Made by a program: the position numbers and the translations under genes
The notes under the pieces: generated by a model
Seen by the model: only the letters and a program-made list of their open reading frames with translations
Database searches by the model: none
Told to the model about the DNA's origin: nothing
Shown here: positions 43,465 through 54,312 of the stretch, piece after piece
Numbering within the stretch: the stretch's first letter is position 1
Layout: each line of letters begins with the position of its first letter
NCBI GenBank assembly: GCA_965153455.1
Contig: OZ234497.1
Span: 15,865,872-15,929,871, forward strand
Reading direction: 5' to 3'
DNA from: Sphagnum compactum
Taxonomy: Eukaryota; Bryophyta; Sphagnopsida; Sphagnales
DNA: 64,000 nt

Positions 43465-44900
43465 TACTTATATAATATCCTTGGGTGGTCGTCCTTTCCA
43501 TCCATTCGTCCCGTCATCCGTCTATCCAAGTTCCTCATCCCGGAAGAAGAAGATGATGGAATGGGAGGAGGACGACAACTCATGGCGGCGGCAGTTGTTT
43601 ATCCACATGTTCATGTGATCCTGTTAGCGCAGTTTGTTTTAGCACTGCGAAATTGTTTTTGTGTGGTCTGCAGGAATTTAGCAGAGCGAGCGATGGAAGG
43701 CCAGCAACAACAGAAACCAAATGGAGGCACGGAGAAGAAAGGTACCAGTCCAAAGCTGCCGAAGAGAGGAGACATCTTATGGGGGATCGTCACACCAAAG
43801 GAGCTCAAAAGTAAGAGATGAACAACTTTAAGGCAGTATGTGGAAGCGTCTGGAGGGAAGTGGTGGCAGTGGAATTCAAAGAAGAGTGGGTTAGTCTTCC
43901 AGATGATCAACTCCCTTCCAGGGAGTGCACCACAAAGTCATTATCAAATACTAGGAAGCTATAGCAATGTATTGCATATGTGAGTCAAAGAGAGACGAGA
44001 CGAGCCTTCACATGAAATACGAATGCCGCAAAGGAAGGATGGAGAAGATGGTTCAAGCTCCAAACCCTAGACCCTGGCTCTTCTTCTTATTACTCTGGCT
44101 CATCCAGCATCTACAACATCCCATAAATCCAGGCTCACCCTTGATATTCAGATTACAATAGTAGTAGCTATGGCAGAGAAGCCTCGTGAATGGGCTTGAC
44201 AACCCATCAGTCAATCATCAGTCCTGAAAAGGAAAATGTCATCAGCTTCGACTATAGAGAAGTCCACGAAAAACTGCGAGAAAACTGTGTCGTGGGCACG
44301 CACTGGGGCCAAAGAGCTTGATCATGGTGCGGTTACTACAAAGTGTTCGTAAATGAGCTTCTCTCTTTATCTCTCATTCTCTCCAACTTTCTGTGTGTGT
44401 CTCTTTTTCTGCTCACCTCCTGGGGAATACATTTAGGGTTTCACAGCACAATTCCTACTAGAGAATAGATTTAAGGTTTCAAGAATCAATTCATTGTGAG
44501 TTCAGAAATTAATCTGATTAGTATAAGAAGCTTTCTTATCGAAGAGATTGTTAGTTTTTGTTTTGGAAGAAAACAAGGCCAACCCCATTTTGAATCTCAC
44601 AAAATCCAAATCATCTGGAAAAACAAAAAGGGAGATTGATTGCATGACCTTCTTCTGTTTGGCCCCTCTCTATTTCATGCAGGGACTAACCATAGCTGTT
44701 TGAACTTGAAGTGATTTAGTACTCTCTCTCTCTCTCTACTGGGCATCTGAGAGAGAGAGAGAGAGTACTAAATCACTTCAAGTTACAGGTTAAGAAGAGG
44801 ATGATTCAAATCGAAGAAAAAAAAGTTCAAGAATCACATCCAATGTAATTACTTTCTATTTGTTCACCATTTCACTTCGCACTTCATTTGCTATGTTTAT
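43465..44900 (+). mobile_element. Helitron type-B 5' end and adjoining DNA
   Basis: ATAATATCCTTGGGTGG, then GTCGTCCTTTCCATCC and a GAAGAAGAAGATGATGG patch, match the start of the type-B elements at 55859, 59102 and 60811. No matching 3' terminus (CACGGGTACCCACTAG) is seen before 49 kb, so the right boundary is arbitrary. Inside is a short frame (43693-43821, start MEGQQQQKPNGG, with PKRGDILWGIVTPKEL) that looks protein-like and could be a captured exon; I do not recognise it. Confidence 0.5.
44703..44784. repeat. Perfect 35-bp inverted repeat with 12-base loop
   Basis: Arm 1 (44703-44737) starts AACTTGAAGTGATTTAGTAC and ends in a TC run. Arm 2 (44750-44784) is its exact complement. The loop is ACTGGGCATCTG. 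A transcript in either direction would form a 35-bp fully paired hairpin. The length and perfection suggest a young event such as a small foldback element. Confidence 0.95.
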
Positions 44901-44904
44901 CTAC

Positions 44905-45030
44905 TTATATAATATTTTAGGTGTCTGTCTGTCCGATCGTCGTTGGTCCTCCTTTCCATCCATCCGTCCCGTCGTCCATCCCGTCATTCATCCGTCCCTC
45001 CATCCATCCATCACATCTGTCAAGAAGATG
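44905..45030 (+). mobile_element. Hybrid A/B Helitron 5' end fragment
   Basis: The fragment begins like type A (ATATTTTAGGTGTCTGTC) and, after GTTGGTCCTCC, switches to type-B sequence (TTTCCATCCATCCGTCCC). It looks like a recombinant or template-switch product between the two 5' types. No 3' end is visible nearby. Confidence 0.6.
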
Positions 45031-45545
45031 ATGAGGCGGTTATAGAGAATCAGAGAAGATGGGTGGCGGGGGGAGGGGAGGAGGCCATCTAGCTGGGTTT
45101 TGGGGTTTGTTGGCAGGTAGGCTGCCGGTCGGATGTGTGAGAGCAGGTGTTGTGGTGGTGGTGGGAGAGAGAGAGAGGGAGTAAGGGAGGAGGAAGAAGA
45201 AATATGGGTGAATTTGTGAATGGCCTGCTGCTGATGCAGTCACTCTCAACGGTCACCTATCTGCATGTCCTGAGGGTAAAAGGCTCCTATTCTAGATCTA
45301 TTCAAACACTTCCGCATCTGTTGTCTTTGCTTCTGCTTATCATGCTTGACTTACCTTTCCACTTTTGCATCTACCTATTGTATGAAGTCTAGCTGTAATA
45401 TGGACTAGAATTTCGGTTCATTTCAGTGGATGGGTAGGTAGTGAAATTCTGTCATTTATATGGTTGTTGTTAGATGGAACACCAGAGACAAGCAACATTG
45501 TAGTATTTCGTAAGGGACAAAGGAGTGCAAGAGATGACTACCCAC

Positions 45546-46022
45546 CTTTGCAATATTGTAAAGAGCTTCACAAGCAAAGTAGCGTACACGACTGTCCTGA
45601 TCTGTGAATGAGTTCAAAACCGGAGGCACGATTTTCTGAGCCAGCACCCACATATCCAAATGCCCCCAAAGATTCAAACTCTACAAAGTTGAACATACAT
45701 GCTAGGAATCTGGACATTGATGATGATCATGTCTTGAACTACGCAGTAGCAATCCTTAATATACCATATATCAAGCAACACATGGAATTCTGGGGCAGAA
45801 ATTTGAGATGTCTGCTGGTCCTGCAAAGAGTTCATGATAATGTCTCGGGGTCAGTAGCACTACTGCAGGTTGGAATCTGGACCATCAGTGAGATCTCCTA
45901 AAATGACAACAGAAAACCATGCACAAAAACTACAAGCCAATAAAGTGGGATTTTACTTCAAGATGCGGTGAAGCCTCTGATGCTAGGCCCACAGTTGCTG
46001 CTGCCAGTGCCAGGAGCCCTTC
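45546..46022 (-). pseudogene. VAC14: VAC14 gene fragment, two exons
   Basis: Exon 46022-45957 (GLLALAAATVGL, then HLE) and exon 45635-45546 (KIVPPVLNSF, then DQDSRVRYFACEALYNIAK) join in phase 0 with good splice sites. They match the N-terminal HEAT-repeat region of VAC14, the scaffold of the PIKfyve/Fab1-FIG4 complex that makes PI(3,5)P2 on vacuolar and late endosomal membranes. Only about 52 residues of a protein of roughly 700-800 are present. The exons that should follow on the minus strand are not found down to 45.0 kb, nor the first exon above 46.1 kb. The fragment lies among Helitron ends, so capture by a Helitron or breakage of a host gene are the likely origins. Confidence 0.8.
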
Positions 46023-46850
46023 CTGGAAAGAAAGAAACAAACAGGGACAAAACAACAGAAGAAGAAACCAGTGAGTAGTTTGGGCCTTCCATAACAGATT
46101 GCAGACAGAAGAAAACTGGTTAGTTGCGTGAAAGAACTGGGATCTATGTTGCCATTGTTGATTTGTAGCAATTGAAACAAGAGGAGTTTCTACTTATAAG
46201 CAAGGTTCAAGGAGCCAAGTTTAGGGTTTAGGGTTTTGGGGGCTTGACAGGAGCTCAATTGTGGTGGCTTTCCAAATGTTGTATTCCTGAACCTGTGAGG
46301 TAGACACAGCCGAATGCAGTTGAATTTGATTTTGTGTGCTGATGTAAATACTCAGGTTCACATGGACCATCTGACATTGGTTGTTGTTTCTCTTTCTAAT
46401 TGTAAACCCTGTCTTGATGCAGAAGAGATTTGCATGTATTATCATATGATTAGCAAACAAGTCAACCAACAGTTTAACTCTCCTGTACGGGAAATTTTTT
46501 ACAACTGTGATATGGTACTCTGCTGTATATTTTGCATCGAAATTCACCTTCTTTTCTCTTTTGGGTCTTTTACATTGGGGATGGTTTGGAAATTGTGTAT
46601 ACAGTTTGGATTCTTTTCCCAAGTATCTCTTTCAAAACTGAGGCCTAGAAGACCTGCCTTATGCAGATGATGCCATATGTTTTTCTCTCAAAGCTGAGGC
46701 TGCTACTGAGATTGAAAGACATTCAACCATATCTGAACTCAAAGCATGAATGTTGGAGAATCTAATTTGCTTTTTCTTGGCTTAATTAATCCTGAGAATC
46801 AATCAAAAGTAGATGAAAATTTGTATTTGAACTAATGTTCTGTATCTGGA

Positions 46851-47625
46851 TTAGATTGCTGTTTTGCTCTCCAGAGAGCTGATACTGGACCAGCTGAAGA
46901 GGTTGTAAGGATCGACAATTGTAATGCCCACCACACCCTCATCAGATGGATCCTCAAGGAAGCTCCCACATGCAAATGATGTCATGGATAATGAATCAGG
47001 CAGCTCTTCTAGCTCGGCAAAAAAATCTTCATCCTTGACAGAAGAGCCAGATAAAGATTCTAGCATAAGATGATCATGCGACTCTACATAGGACTGCACT
47101 ATTGCAATCTGCTGTAGTTTTCCCAAAGAAACCACATTGATGAGAGGGGTTTCATGCAGCTCTTGGGAAGAAGATTCTACGCCATAAGGAGTGCATGAGG
47201 TACTGAAACTGGAAGGTATGGCTGCAAACAATTTGTCATTATGTATGGACACTATGTCATCAGGTTGTGATTCGTGATCGACCCCATTTGTGAAGCCTTC
47301 CCATTGTTGACCTCTGAGCTCATGATTGGAATGGTCATGGCATTGTACTGCTGCAGGTTCTTTAGAGTCAGATTTGAGTTCTGTTGCTGTATCTGAGGGT
47401 CTTTGTTTCTCTATGGTAGTTGAGCTACAAGACTGAGCTGAAGCTTTGGCTTCCTTGCCTGAGGAGGTAACTCTGGTGCAGCCTGCAAGCAAGTTGCGGT
47501 GAGACGGTTGAGGATGGTTATGCTCAGCAGTGTAGCTGACAATAAACATGGATGGGTCATTACGGCTTCGTTCCACTTGCTTTTTGGCCAAACAACCTTT
47601 GTTGCTGCTACACCTATAGTATCCT
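46851..47625 (-). pseudogene. Group IIe WRKY factor, terminal exon
   Basis: The frame starts in phase at an acceptor (ttgcAG, then A) and encodes the second half of a WRKY domain: [19 protein letters not shown] and [20 protein letters not shown]. About 200 acidic and serine-rich residues follow to a stop at 46851. The intron sits at the Pro-Arg position typical of group II/III WRKYs, and the zinc-binding Cys, Cys, His, His residues are present. Group IIe factors bind W-box DNA and act in defence and development. The preceding exon with the WRKYGQK sequence is not found in the 1.5 kb upstream. A type-A Helitron 5' end (47713) lies in the place of the intron. Without that exon the product could not bind DNA, so I call it a fragment. 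The long, uninterrupted frame implies recent damage, or an upstream exon displaced by the insertion. Confidence 0.75.
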
Positions 47626-47712
47626 CTGCAAAAAACACACAAATTTCAAAAGTCCTCTTCACTACCCTCTACCTCATATTCCACTGTAACTCTCTTTGCT
47701 AGACGACAGGAC

Positions 47713-47960
47713 ATAATGCTAGGTGTCTGTCTGTTCGGTCGTCGTCGGTCCGCCTTGGGGGTAAGGGGGTTAGGGTTAGCACACCCTTATCCTGTTTTTT
47801 TCCTCCTCAAAATGTGGCCACTCCTTCTTCCATTCCGTTCCTCGCAGCTTTTTTTTAACTCAGCAGCAGGAGGTGTTTTTTTCTTGCTCAAAATGTGGCC
47901 GCTCCTTCTTCCATTATGTTCCTCCCAGCTTTTTTTTAGCTCAGCAGCAGGAGGAGAAGT
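47713..47960 (+). mobile_element. Truncated type-A Helitron 5' end
   Basis: TGCTAGGTGTCTGTCTGTTC, then GGGGGTAAGGGGGTTAGGG, match the type-A starts at 54942, 58697 and 60416. Two copies of an 81-bp unit follow (CTCAAAATGTGGCC at about 47808 and 47889), resembling the interior of the type-A element at 58.85 kb. There is no 3' terminus. It lies about 90 bp upstream of the WRKY exon. Confidence 0.65.
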
Positions 47961-48333
47961 AGGATGACGAGCAGTTATTTTTTATCTACTTGCACACTAG
48001 GCTGCATTTTTATTTTCGACATTTGTTATATTTTGTTTTGTTTTGTTGTTGTTGTTTTTTTTTGTTTTTTTGTTTTTCTTCTTCCTCCTCTTCTTCTTCG
48101 CTTGGTTGATTTGGATCTTGCTTGGCTACTGCTGGCGGGGAGTCGTCTTTGTCTCTCGAACGAGCTTCTTTGAAGGCTTCTTTTTCTTGAGAGCATTTGA
48201 GAGCTGTCAACCATTTGGTGTTATAAAAGAGCCCCGGGGTAATATAGGAGATTCTGTTGAGAGAGAGAGGAGAGAGAGAAGAAGAAGAAGAAGAAGAAAT
48301 GGATGTTTTGCGAGGTTCAAGAGGAGATCCATA

Positions 48334-48516
48334 CTAAGAGTTCAAGAAAGGGGAAGGGTTAGAAAACTTGCAGACATCATCAGCCAGAGGTGGTGGAGGA
48401 GGAGAGTTTGGATCAGCAACAGCAGCCGTGCCACATGTTGTTGCCGCTGTATGAAGAGGCCGGCCTTTTGTGCCTTCCATATTTGGAGGTTTCACATTCC
48501 AGAAATCCTCTGACAT
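48334..48516 (-). pseudogene. Possible first exon of the WRKY gene
   Basis: The frame starts MSEDFWNVKPP and runs 60 residues through a proline-rich stretch (NSPPPPPLADD) to TTCTTGAACTCTTA, followed by a possible GT donor. Several group IIe WRKYs open with a short acidic M-x-(D/E)-D-W start, so this could be the original first exon of the fragment at 46851-47625. A basic, then Glu-rich frame at 48010-48214 may be a further part. The evidence is position and composition only. Confidence 0.3.
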
Positions 48517-48519
48517 TCA

Positions 48520-49145
48520 AGAGGTAGGAGCAGGATTCTTCTTCCTCTTTTTTCTCCCTTTTGTTCACCAACTACACATACATACAAATCTATGTTGACG
48601 CATCGGTGAGAATTTTCCATTGTTTTTTGAAGCTGCAGCTGATGGTTCCTAGGTGCTAAAGTGGTCAGTCAACTGGTCAACAATCAGCAGGAAACACTCT
48701 TTGGAAGAGGACTCAGGCTTTCGGCCAGCAACATTTCAAGAAGAAAATGGCTCTCTCACGCCTCACAAGGTGCCTACCTCATCACACCAGTATGAGTATC
48801 TACAATGAAAGACATCCTGAAAAACAGATCCTGGCCTGCAACCCCCACTCATGAGACTGAATGTCTGCCTGCTTCTCTCCAACCCTGTTGTTTATTTTGT
48901 GGATTTTTTTTGGAAAGTTTCAAACATTTATAAAAAGCATACAGTTTTAGTATTTAATTCTACCCTCTTTGATTTCCAACTGTGATTTGCAGAGTGCAGG
49001 CAAAAACAGCAAAAACCATTACTTCATTATCACAAGCAATTGAGTAGGTGACAAGAACAACCATTATGAAGACACGGGGCAGCCGCCACCACTTGCAATT
49101 GCAGTCTCTGTTTGTGACCATCTTGGCCTTTGGCGTTCCAAGTGA
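48520..49145. other. Left flank of the large Helitron
   Basis: No gene recognised. The last 42 bases (49104-49145) repeat, with one mismatch, a piece of Helitron helicase coding sequence found at 52298-52339, and they end exactly where the Helitron 5' terminus begins. Confidence 0.6.
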
Positions 49146-49306
49146 TCTATTATATTTTAGGTGTTTGTTTGTCTGGTCGTCCGCCGTGGGGGTAAGGGGG
49201 TTCGAGTTAACCGCCCTTCATAAACGCGTTCCCCTGGTTACTTTTCCCACAGAATGGACCTCTTCACCTATCCCCCCCCCTCAACACAACAACCTTCGTT
49301 AAACCA

Positions 49307-52300
49307 ATGAATGAAGAGGAAGAGGAGGCCCCTTTGGAGGACCTGCATGTTCGCCGGAAGCGTCTTGCCCGGGAGAGGCATGCTGTTCGATCTAAGGAGC
49401 AGCGTGTGGCAAATGCCAACTAACGGGCAGCTCAGAGAGGTGCGCGCAACGATGCGCAAATTGCGGCGGATGCCAGCCGGCGGGTAGCTCAGATAGCTGC
49501 GCGCAGCGATGCGCAGATTGCGGCGGATGCCAGCCGGCGGGCAGCTCAGAGAGCTGCGCGCAGCGATGCGCAAATTGCGATGGATGCCAGCTGGCGGGCA
49601 GCTCAAAGAGTTGCGCGCAGCAATGCGCAGATTATTTTGGAAAATGTTGCGCGTGTTAACGCTCAAACGCTTTTGCATCCTGATAGGCAGCAAGAAACAC
49701 ATAATGCGAATCGTCAGGCTCACCAGGGCCAGCGAGAGCAACTGCCGGAAGAGCGTCGCCAAGAAATTCGAAACGCTAATCGTCAAGCACGTAGTGCCCA
49801 ACGTAAACTTGATCGTGTAAACCAAGGTGGGAACCAAGTGATCCCTTTGGCGTGCCGTGAATTTGACGGCAACCATTGTGGTCTTCGCCACACTTTAGGT
49901 GAAATGACCACTGTGTGTGGTAAGTGCAACGCCCTGCACTTTCTGGAGGAGCGTGCCACATCAAGTTCGCGCGCTAATCCACAGTTTACACTATGCTGCG
50001 CGCAAGGTAAAGTGACACTGCCCCCGTTGACACCCCCCCAGAGCCGCTCAGGCGGCTCCTTACAAGTAATGAAGCAGATGCGAAAGACTTTCGTCAGCAC
50101 ATCCGCTCTTACAACAGTGCGTTAGCCTTCACGTCTGTGGGGGCCAACCTGGATACCAGTGTTGCCCAACCTGGCAATTATACCTACCGTCTTCGCGGTG
50201 AGCTTTACCATAGGATGGGGAGTCTACTTCCTCAACTTGGCGAAATGCGAAAATTCGCCCAGCTATACATTAGTGATCCGCATGCCGAGCTTGATGGCCG
50301 GATGGGCAATTTTGGCGGCTTGAATAGGGACACCATGCAGTCGTTGCAAACAATGTTGCATGCATGCAACCCCTACGCCAGCATCTTCCAAACGGCCGCA
50401 GAACGGCTCCAAGATGGGGCTATTGAACTAACTCTTCATTTGGTGAACAACCGCCACACTAATTTACGGCGTTACAATGCGCCAACTGTTGACGAAGTTG
50501 GTGCATTGATGGTTGGGGGTGATGTGGATGAAGCAGACGCACGCGACATTATCGTGCGTTCGACTAATGGCTATTTTCAGCACGTCTCTCCCTTGCACAA
50601 TGCATACATGCCACTGCACTACGTCCTTCTCTTCCCAGATGGACGCAACAGATGGCATGACGACATCCCATTGAATGGATTTCAATGGGATGGCTCTAGG
50701 TTCATCCAGGATGACGAGAACGCCGTACGTGGTAAACAGGGTTCCGCGCGTGTCACCATGCTTCAGTTTTACGCGTACATCCTGCAGCATCGCATCAACG
50801 AGGAATGGATTCTACGAGCCGGAAGGCTTTTGCAGCAATTCATTGTTGACGCGTATGCATGTATTGAACAAAACCGCTTGAAGTTTATTCGCGAGAACCA
50901 ACAACAACTGCATTGTGACCTGTACAATGGTCTTCAAGATGCACTGAATGCTGGCGACGTTCTCGGGAACGACGTCGGGCAGAAGATGATTCTCCTGTCG
51001 TCAGGGCGGTGAGCGCGCCATGGGCCAATTGTACCAGGATGCCATGGCCAGGGTCCGCAAATTTGGTAAGCCAGACCTTTTTGTCATGTTTACCTGTAAT
51101 CCTAAATGGAAAGAGGTTACAAATGCGCTTCTCCCGCAACAAACTGCCAAGGATCGCCCTGAGTTAGTAACTCGCATTTTCAATTTGAAACTTGACGCCC
51201 TTTTGAAGGACATCAAAGATGGTGTTTTTGGCAATGTGATTGCTAAAATTTGGGTCATTGAGTTTCAAAAGAGAGGCTTGCCCCACGCGCACATTTTGCT
51301 CATTTTAGATGAAGCGTCAAAATTGCGCACTGCCGAGGACTATGATTCAATGGTATCGGCCGAGATTCCGGACCCGATACGCCATCTTGAGCCACACGAG
51401 ACAGTCACTTCGTGCATGGTGCATGGGCCATGTGGTCCAAATTTTCTCAACGCACAATGCATGGAGCAGGTCGTCAAACCCGCATTTTTGTAGATCCAAA
51501 GACGCAGCGCATGGTGGATAACTAGTGGTTTGTCCTGTACAATCTTCACCTAGCAACCAAGTACCACGCGCACATCAACGTGGAAATATGTTCGTCCATA
51601 TCTGCCATCAAGTACCTGTACAAGTATGTGTACAAGGGACCTAACCGTGCTACTGCCGTTATCGAAAGGCAGGCGGATACGCCTGGCCAGGTGAACAACG
51701 CACAAGCGGTCGTTGCCAATGGTGAGTGGCAAAACCGCAATGAAATTAAAGCATACCTTGAAGGACGTTATGTCTCTGCTTCCGAGGCATCGTGGCGTCT
51801 TTTCTCCTTTAGAATGCATGATGGGACACCATCTATCACACGCCTTGCTGTGCACGAGCCTGGAATGCATACGGTCATGTATAATGATAATGCCAGTATT
51901 TTTGAAACTGTTAATAACTAGCAAAACCAGAAAACAACGCTCACTGAATACTTCCAAGCCAATATTGATTACCCCTTGGCCAGAGAAGTCACATACATGG
52001 AATTTCCCTCTGTGTTTACATGGACCAATGGGACAAAAAAATGGACCATCCAGCAGAGAGGGTGTTGTGTCGGGCGCCTTTATTTCGTCAGTCCTTCTGC
52101 TGGCGAACGTTATTTCTTGCGTACATTGTTAACGAAGGTCAAAGGTGTTGTTTCTTTTGAAGCTCTTCGCACAATTAACGGTGTTATCCATGACACATTC
52201 AAATCAGCGTGCATTGCGCTTGGTTTGTATGACTCGGATGACGAATGGAATGCCTGCTTGGAAGAAGCAGTTGGCATGCAAACAGTGCGCATTTACGGTC

Positions 52301-54015
52301 TCTGTTTGTGACCATCTTGGCCTTTGGCGTTCCAGGTGAGCCGCGCATGCTCTGGGACAAGTACAAGGAGCACATTTGCGATGATTGCAAGGCAATATTG
52401 CAACATCGCGGTATAGTGGAACCGTCCATTGAGCAAATTGAGAGTTGGGCATTGCATTCCTTACGGGATGCGCTTGCCAAATTTAGCAAAACTCTCGAGG
52501 ATTTTGGCCTTCCTACCCCCTCTATTGCCTTTGATCGGTTAGAAACCAATCACTTACTTGAGCTGGAGCGCGACTACAATGTCGAGGTCTTGCAAGTCAA
52601 GGTGGTTATGGCTAGTGAGAGCCTCAATGATGGGCAACGTGCAGCCTACAATGGCGTAATCGATGCATATGCTGGCCATCACGCTAAAGTCATCTTTATC
52701 GATGGCCCTGGTGGAACGGGTAAGACCTACGCTGAAAACTTGATTTTGAACACTATGCGTTCGCATGGTGATATTGCACTTGCTGTCGCCTCTTCAGGCA
52801 TTGCCGCACTTCTGCTTTCAGGAGGGCGAACGGCCCATTCGTACCTTAAGATCCCAATCGCGCTTGACCGTACATCCTTCTGCTATATTCGGAAGCAGGA
52901 TGATTTAGCGGCGCTAATCTGTCAAACGAAGCTCATCCTTTGGGATGAAGCTCCTATGACTAATAAGCTCGCTTTTGAAGCGGTGGATCGAAATCTGCGT
53001 GACCTTATAGACAGGAATGACTTTTGGCAACATTGTTTTCGTCATGTCAGGGGACTTTCGCCAGGTCCTTCCGATCATCCCCCGGGGATCCTGTGCAGAC
53101 ATTGTTTCTGCATCAATCAAGAATTCCTACCTATGGGAATTTGTTGAGGTATCCCGTCTTTCGGAAAATATGCGGGCCGGTGATGCTGTTGTTGTTCACT
53201 CCGATCTTGGGAATCGCACTTTTGCAGACTGGCTTCTTTGTCTTGGCAACAACGAGCTGGATACCATTGATGAAGACTACATCAAGTGTCCAAACATGAT
53301 GGTACTCCCTCCTGCGGACACATGAGCCATGGCTGTGGCCATCTACCCTCGACTACACGAGGGCCAAGCCACAAACAAGTATTTGCGTGAGCGCGCAATT
53401 TTGTCTCCTCGCATTAAGGAGGTTTCGCTAATAAACAGATGGTTTTAAGCTACCTTCCAGGCGTGCAGGTCGACTTTTTTAGTGCGGATTCCGCAGAGGA
53501 CACGGAAGTGGCGAACACATATCCTTCCGAGTTCCTCAACACTTTGGAAGTTAGTGGCATGCCTTCACACAAATTGTCGTTCAAGATTGGCGCACCAGTG
53601 ATGCTGCTGCGCAATCTCGACCCATCGGCTGGGCTGTGCAATGGGACGCGCCTAATTATTCGATGCTTCACAATGCGAGTTGTTGAGGCTGAGATCATCC
53701 CAGGCAAAGGGGCTGGTAATGTGGCCTTTATCCCGCGCATTAAGTTCATTTCCGATAACAACGGTTTGCCATTTACATTTGCAAGGAAGCAACTTCCTTT
53801 GCGGCTGGCTTATGCCCTGACTATTAACAAGTCTCAAGCGTAAACCCTCTTTCATGTTGGCCTTCATCTCGCAGATGACGTTTTTTCGCATAGCCAACTT
53901 TACGTTGCCTTTTCACGCGCCAAGGCACTAGCGAACGTCAAAGTTCAGCTGCCAGACACTATGCATGGCCGGATTGGCCTTATGCGCAATGTTGTGTACA
54001 AAGAAGCCCTCCTTT
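49307..54015 (+). pseudogene. Helitron RepHel transposase-helicase, broken
   Basis: The parts come in the order expected for a RepHel protein: an N-terminal repeat region, a Cys/His-rich segment (CREFDGNHCGL, then CGKCNALHF, about 49.85-49.95 kb), Rep with the HUH motif GLPHAHIL (about 51275-51300), and the two-tyrosine motif KYLYKYVYKG (51610-51640). The PIF1-type helicase follows with GPGGTGKT (about 52704), WDEAPM (about 52940), MSGDFRQVLP (about 53045) and ALTINKSQ (about 53815). Breaks visible: a stop near 49423; frame changes near 50035 (C run), 51003, 51470 (with loss of coding sequence), 52286, 53010 and 53420; stops near 51517, 51919, 53323 and at 53841, just after the TINKSQ motif. 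Rolling-circle transposition would need this protein to nick and unwind DNA; this copy cannot supply it. Confidence 0.93.
49439..49640 (+). repeat. In-frame 57-bp tandem repeat at RepHel N-terminus
   Basis: GATGCGCA recurs at 49451, 49508, 49565 and (as AATGCGCA) 49622, a 57-bp period coding 19 residues with the core SDAQIAADASRRAAQ. The protein segment is Ala/Arg-rich and probably helical. Copies differ by a few bases, so the array predates the inactivating changes. Confidence 0.9.
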
Positions 54016-54160
54016 GAGGCTTCATGCATCTCCTAAATGGTTCCGCGAGAAGCTACATTCACGACGTGCAGCTCTTTAAAATAGAATGTTTCTACGAAAT
54101 AAATACGGTTTAAAGAAACCGAGGGACTTCATAGTGTCCGAAGGAACGGGTACCCATTAG

Positions 54161-54312
54161 CACGCCCTTCATAGGAGGCCCCTTTGGAGGACCCGCGCGT
54201 CTGCCGGAACCGTCTTGCCCAGGAGAGGCATGCTCCTGGTTTAAAGAAAATAAATACGGTTCAAAGAAACCAAGGGATTTCACAGTGTCCGAAGGTCACG
54301 GGTACCCACTAG
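54161..54312 (+). mobile_element. Internally deleted type-A Helitron
   Basis: Starts inside the type-A subterminal region (CACGCCCTTCATA), jumps to RepHel start sequence (GGCCCCTTTGGAGGAC, GAGAGGCATGCT) and then to the common 3' terminus ending ACGGGTACCCACTAG (CTAG at 54309-54312). It is a deletion derivative joined to the large element at a shared TTAG. Confidence 0.75.

Larger units (their letters stand above)
49146..54160 (+). mobile_element. Large type-A Helitron, decayed autonomous element
   Basis: The 5' end TCTATTATATTTTAGG follows an A, as expected for Helitron insertion between A and T. The subterminal part carries GGGGGTAAGGGGGTT. The 3' end reads GTTTAAAGAAACC, GGGACTTC, GTGTCCGAAGG and ACGGGTACCCATTAG, matching the other termini in the array except for TTAG in place of CTAG. 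In between lies a broken RepHel gene. At about 5.0 kb it is the only member here with transposition protein coding, so it or its relatives probably drove the shorter elements downstream. Confidence 0.85.
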
